A stretch of 40,983 bases of DNA, from positions 1-40,983 of the forward strand of contig JADQBR010000118.1 of the NCBI GenBank assembly GCA_016278515.1, given 5' to 3'. Positions 23,058-31,186 of this stretch are shown here, one piece after another (position 1 is the first letter of the stretch; the number at the start of each line of letters is the position of its first letter). Position numbers and translations under genes: made by a program. A model generated the notes under the pieces. That model had not been told where the DNA came from, made no database searches, and worked only from the letters and a program-made list of their open reading frames with translations. This DNA comes from Bacillota bacterium (GTDB lineage: Bacteria; Bacillota; JADQBR01).

Positions 23058-23098
23058 GTATTATAATTAAAATAAAGCTTGTGAAAGGGGTGGCAAAA

Positions 23099-23524
23099 TT
23101 GAAAATAAAATCCTTAATAGGGGACTTTAAACCAAAGCAGAAAGGCCTTGGTAAGGTATTGGGCCCGCTTGAGGCAGCAGTTATGGACATTGTCTGGCAT
23201 AAGGAAGAAGCAACAGTACGAGATGTTTATGAAAATTTGAGAGGTAGTAGAAAAATTGCCTATACAACGGTTATGACTATTATGACCCGTCTCGCAGATA
23301 AAGACTTATTATTGAAAGATAAAGAAGGAATTGCCTACACATATAGACCTGCGGTTAGTAAGGAGTTTTTCACAAAATCTTTAGTAGGTGAGGTTATGGA
23401 CGGCCTCTTTGATGACTACGCGGATGCGGCATTTTCCCACTTCATGGAACGAGTAGAAGAAGATGAGGATAAAATTGCACAATTGGAGCAGTTAATAAAG
23501 AACAGGCGTGATAAAGGAGAGTAG
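23099..23524 (+). CDS. BlaI/MecI-family transcriptional repressor
   Basis: A 141-residue winged-helix repressor. 'LGPLEAAVMDIVWHKEEATVRDVYENL' and 'IAYTTVMTIMTRLADKDLLLKDKEGIAYTY' are the diagnostic DNA-binding region (about 20-85), followed by the dimerisation tail with 'KEFF'. BlaI proteins repress target promoters and are cleaved on signal from an M56 membrane peptidase, here encoded next. I prefer the TTG at 23099 after AAAGGGGTGG; the longer frame adds a hydrophobic N-terminus foreign to the family. The palindrome at 23027-23057 is its probable operator. The operon continues into an ABC exporter instead of a beta-lactamase. Confidence 0.9.
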   Translation: MKIKSLIGDFKPKQKGLGKVLGPLEAAVMDIVWHKEEATVRDVYENLRGSRKIAYTTVMTIMTRLADKDLLLKDKEGIAYTYRPAVSKEFFTKSLVGEVMDGLFDDYADAAFSHFMERVEEDEDKIAQLEQLIKNRRDKGE

Positions 23525-23527
23525 GTC

Positions 23528-24490
23528 ATGGCATTAATCTATGATATAACCCATACCTTTTCATCTTATGTGATATTTGGAGGCTTGTTCGGTTTTCTTT
23601 TCTATTGTCTTTGGTCGAAAATCAAAGGGGACGGGTGTCCTAAGTTGTGTGCTAGGTTTATGTGGTTTGTACTATTGATACCGCTTATTACGTACATGAC
23701 GTTGAAGGTAGTCTTCCCAGGGATAGATTTTTATGAAACTAAATTTATTTCTGGCACCACATTAGGTTCTGTTTTTTCCCTTGCTTGTCAAGTGGGATAT
23801 TGGAGTTCCTTATTTTTGACACCTGTCTTGTTTGTCTGGCTGTCAATCATAATTGGGCGGATTCTCTACGTATTTATATCCGGCAGGAAATTCAGACAAG
23901 TTAATATAGCAGCTACAAGAGAAGAGTTTCCTGAAGTTTTCGCAGTTGCTGGGCAATTCAGCAGACGGTTGGGAATTAAGCGTCCTGATATTTTTATACT
24001 GTCTGACCAGAACCTGGATAGCTTTGCATTTGGGTTATTCAAACCGGGGATTGTTCTAGACCAAGAGGTATTAAGATTGAAGCAGGAAGATATCCGCACT
24101 GTTATCGCTCATGAATTAGCTCATGTATATCGCAAGGATGCACTGCTGAGTGTCATTGCAGCATTCTTAAGAGATATAATGTTTTTCAGCCCGGTAACGC
24201 ATTGGGCTTACAACGGGTTAATGCGTGTTAAAGAAGAAAGAGCAGATGATATTGCTGTCGGATTGATCGGTGATAGGCTCCAGTATGGTGCAACTTTAAT
24301 AAAGGTTTGGAAGATGGGAGCAGGTTACGAAGCTATTCCTAAAGTGTATCCCGCATTAGGAATAGCTCAAACTAATGTTGCTAACAGGGTTGAGCGTATA
24401 ATTAAGCCGCTACCAAATCGTAATATCTCAATAATCAGCACTATTATTATTGGGGTGTTAACTATTAATATATTGTCACTCATTTGTTAG
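23528..24490 (+). CDS. M56-family (BlaR1-like) membrane metallopeptidase
   Basis: A 320-residue protein with about three N-terminal membrane helices, a cytoplasmic or loop zinc-peptidase domain with HELAH at 195-199 and 'MRVKEERADDIAVG' as a downstream glutamate region, and a last hydrophobic segment at the C-terminus. Unlike BlaR1/MecR1 it has no penicillin-binding sensor domain. It is 3 bases downstream of blaI and should transmit a membrane or envelope signal by proteolysis of the repressor. Its inducer is unknown. Confidence 0.85.
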   Translation: MALIYDITHTFSSYVIFGGLFGFLFYCLWSKIKGDGCPKLCARFMWFVLLIPLITYMTLKVVFPGIDFYETKFISGTTLGSVFSLACQVGYWSSLFLTPVLFVWLSIIIGRILYVFISGRKFRQVNIAATREEFPEVFAVAGQFSRRLGIKRPDIFILSDQNLDSFAFGLFKPGIVLDQEVLRLKQEDIRTVIAHELAHVYRKDALLSVIAAFLRDIMFFSPVTHWAYNGLMRVKEERADDIAVGLIGDRLQYGATLIKVWKMGAGYEAIPKVYPALGIAQTNVANRVERIIKPLPNRNISIISTIIIGVLTINILSLIC

Positions 24491-24531
24491 AAAATGGGGA
24501 AAGGCGTTGCTAAGATTACGGAGGTTGAACT

Positions 24532-25689
24532 ATGCGCTTAGATAGTATTGCTATAAACAGTTTAAGACGCCGGAAGGTCAAAATGGTTTTTATGCTTTTG
24601 GGAATGGTAATAGCGATGGCAACAGTTGTGACGCTATTTTCAATTACAACGGCAATGAATTCCGAGTTAGCAGATACGTTTGATGAAATTGGTGCCAACA
24701 TCATGGTAACGCCAAAGTCTGATAATTTGTCTCTTTCATATGGGGGTGTAAGCATACCCGCCTCCACTGAGCAGCCGGCTATGCTTACAAACAATGACAT
24801 AATAAAAATTAATACAATTCCCAATAAAGATAATATAGCATTTGTTGCCCCTAAAGTTTTAGGGCTAACCGAGTTCCAAGGTAATAGTTTAATGCTGGTA
24901 GGGGTGGATTTTCCATACGAGCTGAAACTAAAAAAGTGGTGGACTTACCAGGGGGACAAGCCCGGTGCCGTGGACGACCTGCTCCTTGGCAATAAGGTAG
25001 CTCGAGAATTTGATAAAATACCTGGGGATAATATGATTATAAAAGGAAAAGAATTTAAAGTTGCAGCAGTCTTGGATGAACAGGGGACGGAAGAGGATGG
25101 TCTGATATTTGCCAATCTATTGACTGCACAAGACCTGCTAAATAAGAAAAATCAGTTGAGTTTTATTGAAGTGGCGGCATATTGCACAACATGTCCTATT
25201 GAGCAAATTATTAGTGAGATAGAAACTGGTGTGCCTAACGCAAAAGTCACTGCTTTAGCTGAAGCGGTACGAACAAGACAACAGATTATAGACCGTTTTA
25301 CCAATTTTTCTTACGCTGTATCGCTTGTGGTATTACTGATAGGTGCGTTGGTGGTTATGTTGACCATGATGTCTTCGGTAAGCGAGCGGACCTCTGAAAT
25401 CGGTGTTTATCGGGCTATGGGCTTTAGACGCAGTAATATTTTTGAGATAATTCTTACCGAAGCAGGAATAATTGGGTTAGTCGGAGGCTTATTAGGGTAC
25501 ATTGTAGGGATTTTATTGGCTAAGACGCTAGCTCCGACCATTGCACAAATGGCTATAACGATACCGTGGAATCCTTTAATGGGAGTAACAGTAGTTTTTG
25601 TTGCTACTGTAGTTGGACTATTGTCCAGTGCTTATCCCGCGGTTCAAGCTGCAAAACTAGATCCAGCGGAGGCGCTGCGTCACATATAG
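24532..25689 (+). CDS. MacB/FtsX-type ABC permease with CxxC motif
   Basis: A 385-residue permease. One N-terminal helix (about 17-40), a large extracytoplasmic MacB-like core domain (about 45-255), then three C-terminal helices with the FtsX motif 'MMSSVSERTSEIGVYRAMGFRRSNIF' and the end 'SSAYPAVQAAKLDPAEALR'. The core domain carries a Cys pair in 'AAYCTTCPIEQ' (Cys218, Cys221), which the partner permease at 26457 lacks. Such systems often act as mechanotransmission or lipoprotein/peptide exporters rather than classical transporters. It follows the M56 gene in the same direction with a 41-base gap. Substrate not known. Confidence 0.87.
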   Translation: MRLDSIAINSLRRRKVKMVFMLLGMVIAMATVVTLFSITTAMNSELADTFDEIGANIMVTPKSDNLSLSYGGVSIPASTEQPAMLTNNDIIKINTIPNKDNIAFVAPKVLGLTEFQGNSLMLVGVDFPYELKLKKWWTYQGDKPGAVDDLLLGNKVAREFDKIPGDNMIIKGKEFKVAAVLDEQGTEEDGLIFANLLTAQDLLNKKNQLSFIEVAAYCTTCPIEQIISEIETGVPNAKVTALAEAVRTRQQIIDRFTNFSYAVSLVVLLIGALVVMLTMMSSVSERTSEIGVYRAMGFRRSNIFEIILTEAGIIGLVGGLLGYIVGILLAKTLAPTIAQMAITIPWNPLMGVTVVFVATVVGLLSSAYPAVQAAKLDPAEALRHI

Positions 25690-25702
25690 AAGGGTGGATG
25701 CT

Positions 25703-26401
25703 ATGAGTCTGATTAATGTAAAAGGAATTTCTAAAATATACAGAAGCGGCGAGGAAGAGGTTACGGCCTTAAACAAGGTTGATTTAACCATTGAAGAGGG
25801 TGACTTCGTTGCGTTAATGGGTCCATCCGGTTCCGGGAAAAGTACGTTGTTAACCATTCTTGGCGCCCTTAACCCACCGTCCCAAGGTAATGTATTAATC
25901 GATGATATTGATATTTACAAGCTGCCGGTTGAAAGAAGAGCGGATTTCCGCAGTGCCTATATAGGCTTTATTTTTCAACAGTTTCAGTTAATTCCGTACC
26001 TAACGGCCATTGAGAATGTGATGCTCCCGTTGGCCATACTAAAGCATTCCCATGGGGAACAGTTAGAGATGGCTCAGAACGTACTAGACAAGGTAGGGCT
26101 GAGCAACAAGAGTAAACGCCTGCCCAATCAACTATCCGGAGGAGAGCAGGAAAGGGTGGCAATTGCGCGGGCAATAGTAAACCAGCCGCCACTTGTATTT
26201 GCTGATGAACCAACAGGGAGTTTAGATACGAAAACGGGAGATGAAATAATGCGTTTATTCCAATCCCTTAACAAAGAAGGATTAACTATTATTATGGTAA
26301 CTCATAATGAAGAAAATTTGAGCTATGCAAAACGTACAATTTGGGTAAGAGACGGTCAAATAGAGAGAGAACACCTGAAAGGTGCAGCTGTTTCTTTTTA
26401 G
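25703..26401 (+). CDS. MacB/LolD-type ABC transporter ATPase
   Basis: A 232-residue ATPase. Walker A is 'GPSGSGKST', the Q-loop is in 'GFIFQQFQLIPYLTA', the signature is 'LSGGEQERVAIARA', Walker B is 'LVFADEPTGSLD' and the H-loop is 'MVTHNEEN'. It belongs to the MacB/LolD group that drives FtsX-like permeases. The ATG at 25703 is five bases after AAGGGTGG; the GTG at 25694 lies within that ribosome-binding site. It sits between the two permease genes, so a heterodimeric transporter (one ATPase dimer, two different permeases) is the natural reading. Confidence 0.92.
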   Translation: MSLINVKGISKIYRSGEEEVTALNKVDLTIEEGDFVALMGPSGSGKSTLLTILGALNPPSQGNVLIDDIDIYKLPVERRADFRSAYIGFIFQQFQLIPYLTAIENVMLPLAILKHSHGEQLEMAQNVLDKVGLSNKSKRLPNQLSGGEQERVAIARAIVNQPPLVFADEPTGSLDTKTGDEIMRLFQSLNKEGLTIIMVTHNEENLSYAKRTIWVRDGQIEREHLKGAAVSF

Positions 26402-26456
26402 TTCGTGTTCGAACAACCTCTTTTAGTTATTTCTGACAGTCGGAAAGGGGTATATT

Positions 26457-27620
26457 ATGTACCTGAAGGACATTGCCATAAGTAACATTCGTATTCGCAA
26501 ATTAAAGGTTTTCTTTTTAATCTTGGGAATTATTCTGGGTATTACTACTGTGGTCACATTAACCTCAATAACTGTAGCAATGCAGCGGCAGCTTGAAGAC
26601 AGGTTTGAAAGCCAAGGAACGAGACTTTTAGTGACCCCTCAGTCACAAGCATTATCCCTATCTTATAATGGCGTTAGTGTTGCTTCAGGAGTAGCATTTG
26701 AGGCACCGGTGCTGCCTCAGAAGGTACTGGCAGATGTCATTGGTTTGAAAGATAAAGGGGTTAGTATTGTTTCCCCAAAGCTAGTTAAATCGGCAGAAGT
26801 AGCATCTAATAAAGTGTTAATAACAGGTATAGAATTCAACAGTGAAATAAAGCTTAAAAATTATTGGGAAATCCAAGGCCAGGTGCCTGGGGAGAATGGA
26901 TTGTTAGTGGGTAAGGCCATAAAAGATAAGTTGGGCATTTCAATTGGCGATGATTTGCAAATCAAAGGTAGTAATTTTAAGGTGGAAGGTATTCTCAACG
27001 AAACGGGTGCAGCTGAAGATAAGTTAATTTTTATGAATTTGCATAAATTACAGGAATTGTATAACCGCCAAGGTCAGTTAACATTTATTGAATTCAACGT
27101 GGTTGATGACAACGAAATGAACGAAAATTTAGATGCGGTTATTAGCGGCATTGAAGATAGAAACGCTGGAATAGATATTTCTACGGTTAAGGGGCAAGAT
27201 GAAGCTAGAAAGGAAGTAGTAGATAGATTTGCTAAATTTTCTCTCCTAGTATCTATAGTGGTCCTCTTTATTGGCAGCTTAATTGTCTTAACGACCATGA
27301 TGTCGTCGGTGCGCGAAAGGACCAAAGAAATAGGGGTTTTCAGAGCAATCGGTTTTCGCCAAAGTCATATAATAAAAATCATATTGACGGAGGCATTGAT
27401 TATAAGTATTATTGGCGGTGTCGTAGGCTATTTAAGTGGCGTATTGCTAGCTAAAATAGCAGCACCCTATATAGCACAAATTGACGTGCAGATTGGCTGG
27501 AATATAAGCATTGGGTTAATGGCTGTTTTTATTTCCTCAGTCGTAGGCCTGTTGTCTAGTGCATACCCGGCTTACCAAGCAGCTCAATTGGATCCAGTTG
27601 AAGCCTTTAGAAGCCTGTGA
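26457..27620 (+). CDS. MacB/FtsX-type ABC permease (second subunit)
   Basis: A 387-residue permease of the same plan as the one at 24532: N-terminal helix, core domain, three C-terminal helices with 'MMSSVRERTKEIGVFRAIGFRQSHI' and 'SSAYPAYQAAQLDPVEAFR'. The two are clear paralogues along their whole length, but here the CxxC region reads 'FIEFNVVDDNEMNE' and has no cysteine. It follows the ATPase gene after a 55-base gap with its own GGAAAGGGG site. It probably completes the exporter regulated by the BlaI/M56 pair. Confidence 0.88.
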   Translation: MYLKDIAISNIRIRKLKVFFLILGIILGITTVVTLTSITVAMQRQLEDRFESQGTRLLVTPQSQALSLSYNGVSVASGVAFEAPVLPQKVLADVIGLKDKGVSIVSPKLVKSAEVASNKVLITGIEFNSEIKLKNYWEIQGQVPGENGLLVGKAIKDKLGISIGDDLQIKGSNFKVEGILNETGAAEDKLIFMNLHKLQELYNRQGQLTFIEFNVVDDNEMNENLDAVISGIEDRNAGIDISTVKGQDEARKEVVDRFAKFSLLVSIVVLFIGSLIVLTTMMSSVRERTKEIGVFRAIGFRQSHIIKIILTEALIISIIGGVVGYLSGVLLAKIAAPYIAQIDVQIGWNISIGLMAVFISSVVGLLSSAYPAYQAAQLDPVEAFRSL

Positions 27621-27811
27621 GGTAATTAATCATCCTTATTGAAAAAAATACAAAATTTTTATGAAAATTGTAACAGGAATATCTCCCTTTGTTTCGAATA
27701 GTGATATTAATAGCTTATTAAGGGTTTTGCTTACTGTACAAAGAAATGGTGCAGCACAATTCACTTTATCAGATAATCTAGGAATAAATAATACTACAAA
27801 GGGGTAGTAAA

Positions 27812-29065
27812 TTGAGCAAGTACGTCATAAGACCAAATGGACCGCTAAAAGGAAGAGTGAAAATAGATGGGGCTAAGAATGCTGCTTTGCCAATCTTGGC
27901 AGCAACTTTGATGACCTCTGGGGAATTTACTTTGGAATATGTCCCCAATATTTCCGATATACACGTGATGACTCAAATATTAAACAGCATTGGTGTGGAA
28001 ACTGAGCACCATGAAGACAAGGTTTCATTATTGGTTCCTGAACAAACAAAGACAGAAATCCCGTATTGTTTAGCTAAAAATATTCGAGCTTCTAACTTAT
28101 TTCTTGGTGCTTTATTGGTTCGAAATAAGAAAGTTTCTGTTCCCTTGCCGGGTGGATGCAATATTGGTTCCAGGCCCATGGATTTGCATTTGAAGGGTTT
28201 CCAAGCTATGGGTGCAGAGGTGAGTTTGAGCCAAGGTTCTGTTGTCGTGGAAAGGGGTAACTTGGTTGGGGCAAAGATCTATTTAGACTTCCCAAGTGTC
28301 GGAGCAACCGAAAATATAATGATGGCAGCTTGCGCTGCCGAAGGACAAACTGTTATAGAAAACGCTGCTAAAGAGCCGGAAATAGTAGATCTAGCAAACT
28401 TTTTGAATGCTATGGGTGCTAAGGTAATAGGTGCAGGAACAGATTTGATAAAAATAAAAGGTTTTGCTGAATTTAACCCTGTAAACTATGCGGTAATTCC
28501 TGACCGAATTGAGGCAGGTACTTTTATGATTGCTGCGGCCATTACAAGGGGAGAAGTGATTCTAGAAAATGTCATTTCCACACATTTGCAGCCTTTAATA
28601 GCAAAATTAACGGAAATGGGCGTTGAAATTATTGAGGAAGAAGGATCACTGAAGGTCATTGGCAAAGATAGTGTAATGTCGACTATTGTTAAGACATTAC
28701 CTTATCCGGGTTTTCCCACAGATCTACAAAGCCCTATGATGGCCTTATTATCTCTGGCAGGAGGGACCAGCACTATAGTGGAAAACGTCTTTGAAAACCG
28801 GCTTAGTTTAGCAGATGAGCTTAAGAGAATGGGTGCTTCAATTACGATAGAGGGGCATACTGCCATAATAGAAGGCGTATCCGGTTTGAAAGGAGCTGCA
28901 GTTAGGGCCTTGGACCTGCGTGCGGGAGCCGCTCTAATATTAGCGGGTCTCATAGCCGAAGGGAAGACAGAGATTTTAGAGGCTAATCACATTGAACGAG
29001 GGTATTACGGAATAGATGAAAAATTAAACAAACTTGGAGCTATTGTAGAAAAGCTAAAAGAGTAA
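27812..29065 (+). CDS. murA: UDP-N-acetylglucosamine 1-carboxyvinyltransferase
   Basis: A 417-residue enzyme that transfers enolpyruvate from PEP to UDP-GlcNAc, the first committed step of peptidoglycan synthesis in the cytoplasm. Lys22-Asn23 ('DGAKNAALPI') and the catalytic Cys116 in 'LPGGCNIGSRPMDLHL' (the fosfomycin-reactive cysteine) are present, as is the 'FPTDLQSPMMALL' block. The length is typical. Translation starts at TTG after AAAGGGG. Many Firmicutes carry two copies (murAA and murAB); I cannot say which this is. It is followed by a short terminator. Confidence 0.95.
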   Translation: MSKYVIRPNGPLKGRVKIDGAKNAALPILAATLMTSGEFTLEYVPNISDIHVMTQILNSIGVETEHHEDKVSLLVPEQTKTEIPYCLAKNIRASNLFLGALLVRNKKVSVPLPGGCNIGSRPMDLHLKGFQAMGAEVSLSQGSVVVERGNLVGAKIYLDFPSVGATENIMMAACAAEGQTVIENAAKEPEIVDLANFLNAMGAKVIGAGTDLIKIKGFAEFNPVNYAVIPDRIEAGTFMIAAAITRGEVILENVISTHLQPLIAKLTEMGVEIIEEEGSLKVIGKDSVMSTIVKTLPYPGFPTDLQSPMMALLSLAGGTSTIVENVFENRLSLADELKRMGASITIEGHTAIIEGVSGLKGAAVRALDLRAGAALILAGLIAEGKTEILEANHIERGYYGIDEKLNKLGAIVEKLKE

Positions 29066-29075
29066 TAGTAAGAAT

Positions 29076-29098
29076 GCCCCATATTATCGGGGTTTTTT
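29076..29098 (+). terminator. Terminator after murA
   Basis: Short GC stem CCCC/GGGG with an AT loop, followed by TTTTTT. Confidence 0.65.
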
Positions 29099-29209
29099 CT
29101 CTCTATAAAGGAAAATATATGAATATAGTAGATATAAATGAGACTTAACGGGCGCAGCCTAAGGAATAAAATAATAATACTTGGGTTAAATAAGAACGGA
29201 GGGATTATA

Positions 29210-30355
29210 ATGAGCTATTATTATGAACAACATAAACCACGGAAGTCTGGGGTTTTCTCAACGCTGATAGTTGCTATCATAAGTGCAATTATTGGGGGCA
29301 TCATAGCGCTGGCATTTTTCCCTTACTTTTATCCTCAAATAGGTCCACCCAATCAGGCTGCACCCCAGGGGCAAGTTCAACCACCTGCTAACCCGCCTGT
29401 GGTCTTCGAACCTGGAGATAACCCGATAATTAAGATTGCAGATACTGTTGGTCCGGCAATTGTGTCAATAACAAACATACAAAAAGGTACTTCATTCTTT
29501 GGGCCCCGTTCGAGTGCTTCAGCTGGATCAGGGGTGATCTTTAACAGTGAAGAAGGTTACATAGTTACTAACTATCATGTTATTGACAATGCAGAAAGAT
29601 TAATAGTTAACATGGATGAAAACCGGCAATATGAAGCAGAGCTGATTGGGGGAGATGCAAGGACTGATTTGGCAGTTCTAAAGATAGATGCGCCAAACTT
29701 ACCCGAAGCTAAGTTTGGGGATTCCTCCGCAGTCAGGGTTGGTGAGACTGCTATCGCCATCGGTAACCCGTTAGGGGAATTTGCCCGTTCAGTAACTGTA
29801 GGTGTTATCAGTGCGTTAAATAGGGAACTGACGGTTCAATCAGTATCAGGGCAGGAAATCACCTTGGAGTTAATTCAGACTGATGCTGCAATCAATCCGG
29901 GTAACAGCGGCGGTGCTTTAGTAAATCCAAGAGGCGAGGTAATCGGTATTAATAGTGCTAAGATCGCAAGGCAAGATGTGGAAGGTTTAGGTTTTGCCAT
30001 CCCCATAAATGACGTGCGCCCAATAATAGATCAACTTATTGAAAAAGGAAGCGTCAGTCGACCATTCCTAGGCATATACGACTTTACAGAAATTACGGAA
30101 AAAATGTCCCAATGGTATGATTTGCCTGTTGGTATTCACGTAGGTGGTATCGTAGATGGTGGCCCGGCAGAAAAAGCGGGCATGAAGGTAGAAGATGTTA
30201 TTGTTTCGCTGAATGGGGTAAAGATAGAAACAATTAACCAACTGTACAACTTTCTGAAGGACCGCAAGGTCGGTGACAAGGTTGAAGTGATTGTTGTGCG
30301 TAATAACAAGAATATAACCCTAAACCTAACACTAGGTGAAATGCCTAGTCGCTGA
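29210..30355 (+). CDS. Membrane-anchored HtrA/DegP-like serine protease (S1C)
   Basis: A 381-residue protein. A short cytoplasmic N-terminus and one transmembrane helix (about 13-35) are followed by a proline-rich linker. The trypsin-like domain has catalytic His123 ('TNYHVID'), Asp153 ('RTDLAVL') and Ser233 ('PGNSGGAL'), and a C-terminal PDZ domain spans about 285-375. It degrades or refolds damaged proteins outside the membrane. The ATG at 29210 follows CGGAGGG; the longer frame lacks a ribosome-binding site. The order htrA-like gene, CxxH/CxxC gene, rlmH is the same as in Bacillus (yyxA-yyzF-rlmH), supporting an HtrC/YyxA-type assignment. Confidence 0.92.
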   Translation: MSYYYEQHKPRKSGVFSTLIVAIISAIIGGIIALAFFPYFYPQIGPPNQAAPQGQVQPPANPPVVFEPGDNPIIKIADTVGPAIVSITNIQKGTSFFGPRSSASAGSGVIFNSEEGYIVTNYHVIDNAERLIVNMDENRQYEAELIGGDARTDLAVLKIDAPNLPEAKFGDSSAVRVGETAIAIGNPLGEFARSVTVGVISALNRELTVQSVSGQEITLELIQTDAAINPGNSGGALVNPRGEVIGINSAKIARQDVEGLGFAIPINDVRPIIDQLIEKGSVSRPFLGIYDFTEITEKMSQWYDLPVGIHVGGIVDGGPAEKAGMKVEDVIVSLNGVKIETINQLYNFLKDRKVGDKVEVIVVRNNKNITLNLTLGEMPSR

Positions 30356-30369
30356 ATGGAGCGGTAGCT

Positions 30370-30537
30370 ATGTATATAGTATGTGGAGAGCATCTGGATA
30401 GCGCAATAGATGAGTTTGTTGAAGTCTATGAAACATCACCGGATTTGTACCTGTTAGATAAAATAAAATTTACTGACTGGAATAGTCCAAAAACTTGTGA
30501 TTTTTGCGAGCACATTCCAATTTATTTAGTTGTGTAA
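30370..30537 (+). CDS. CxxH/CxxC small protein (YyzF-like)
   Basis: A 55-residue protein below the usual ORF cut-off. The N-terminal 'VCGEH' (CxxH) and C-terminal 'TCDFCEH' (CxxC) form a probable zinc-binding site. This is the Firmicutes CxxH/CxxC family represented by YyzF, encoded as here between an htrA-type protease and rlmH. The ATG is 9 bases after GGAG. Function is unknown, but the conserved neighbourhood supports a real gene. Confidence 0.85.
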   Translation: MYIVCGEHLDSAIDEFVEVYETSPDLYLLDKIKFTDWNSPKTCDFCEHIPIYLVV

Positions 30538-30555
30538 GGAAAGAGGGAGAAACCG

Positions 30556-31035
30556 TTGCACGTCACAGTTATAGCAGTAGGAAAGTTAAAAGAAAAGTAT
30601 TTGATTAACGGCTGTAATGAATACTTAAAAAGACTCAAAAGGTATGTCAAGGTTAAGATAGTAGAATTACCGGATGAGCCCTCCCCAGCTAATGCGTCAC
30701 CGGCAGAAGAGGAAGGGGTTAAAAAAAAAGAAGGACAAAAAATTCTGTCTGCGATACCAGCAAACAGCTATGCTATCGCATTAGATCTAACCGGGGAGAG
30801 CGTTACATCTCCCCAACTAGCAAAAAAAATAGATAAATTAGCCACTCAAGGGCGTAGCAGCCTAACTTTCATCATCGGCGGCAGTTTAGGCCTTCATCAG
30901 CAAGTGCTAGAAAAAGCCGCCTGGCGTCTATCCTTCTCTTCACTTACCTTCCCCCACCAGCTAATAAGACTAATTCTCCTGGAACAAATATACAGGTCTT
31001 TTAAGATCATCAAAGGTGAGACGTATCACAAGTAA
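30556..31035 (+). CDS. rlmH: 23S rRNA (pseudouridine1915-N3)-methyltransferase
   Basis: A 159-residue SPOUT methyltransferase that methylates pseudouridine 1915 in helix 69 of 23S rRNA. It begins LHVTVIAVGKLKEKYL with a TTG start. The trefoil-knot region 'LTFIIGGSLGLHQQVLEKA' and the C-terminus 'LLEQIYRSFKIIKGETYHK' are diagnostic. The last codons (ETYHK-stop) are the attachment site used by staphylococcal SCC elements, and here they form the left copy of a direct repeat repeated at 36786. The gene appears intact. Confidence 0.96.
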   Translation: MHVTVIAVGKLKEKYLINGCNEYLKRLKRYVKVKIVELPDEPSPANASPAEEEGVKKKEGQKILSAIPANSYAIALDLTGESVTSPQLAKKIDKLATQGRSSLTFIIGGSLGLHQQVLEKAAWRLSFSSLTFPHQLIRLILLEQIYRSFKIIKGETYHK

Positions 31036-31050
31036 CGGATAATTTAGGTA
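31019..31050 (+). repeat. Left attachment-site-like direct repeat (attL) at the rlmH 3' end
   Basis: A 32-bp segment covering the last rlmH codons and 15 bases beyond (core ACGTATCACAAGTAACG, then GATAATTTAGGTA). It matches 36786-36817 at 28 of 32 positions by eye. The core agrees with the SCC integration site in rlmH (TATCA-C/T-AAGTA). Confidence 0.8.
31034..31044 (+). repeat. Left arm of an inverted repeat at the island ends
   Basis: AACGGATAATT at the left boundary is found in inverted orientation (AATTATCCGTT) at 36760-36770, just inside the right boundary. SCC elements also carry terminal inverted repeats. Confidence 0.55.
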
Positions 31051-31083
31051 GAACTTTCATTTAAATGGAGGTTCTATTTTTTT
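31049..31083 (+). terminator. Intrinsic terminator after rlmH
   Basis: A 12-bp stem (arms TAGAACTTTCAT and ATGGAGGTTCTA, two G-U pairs) with a TTAA loop is followed by seven T residues. It lies inside the island, so it isolates rlmH transcription from the cassette genes. Confidence 0.85.
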
Positions 31084-31186
31084 GTAGAAAATGGCATTGT
31101 GCCAAGGTATTTCTTTTTAATTGTAGAAATAATGTGAGATAATGTTAATTATTTTAAGTTGAAACGGTTTTGGAAAGGAGTCTTGT

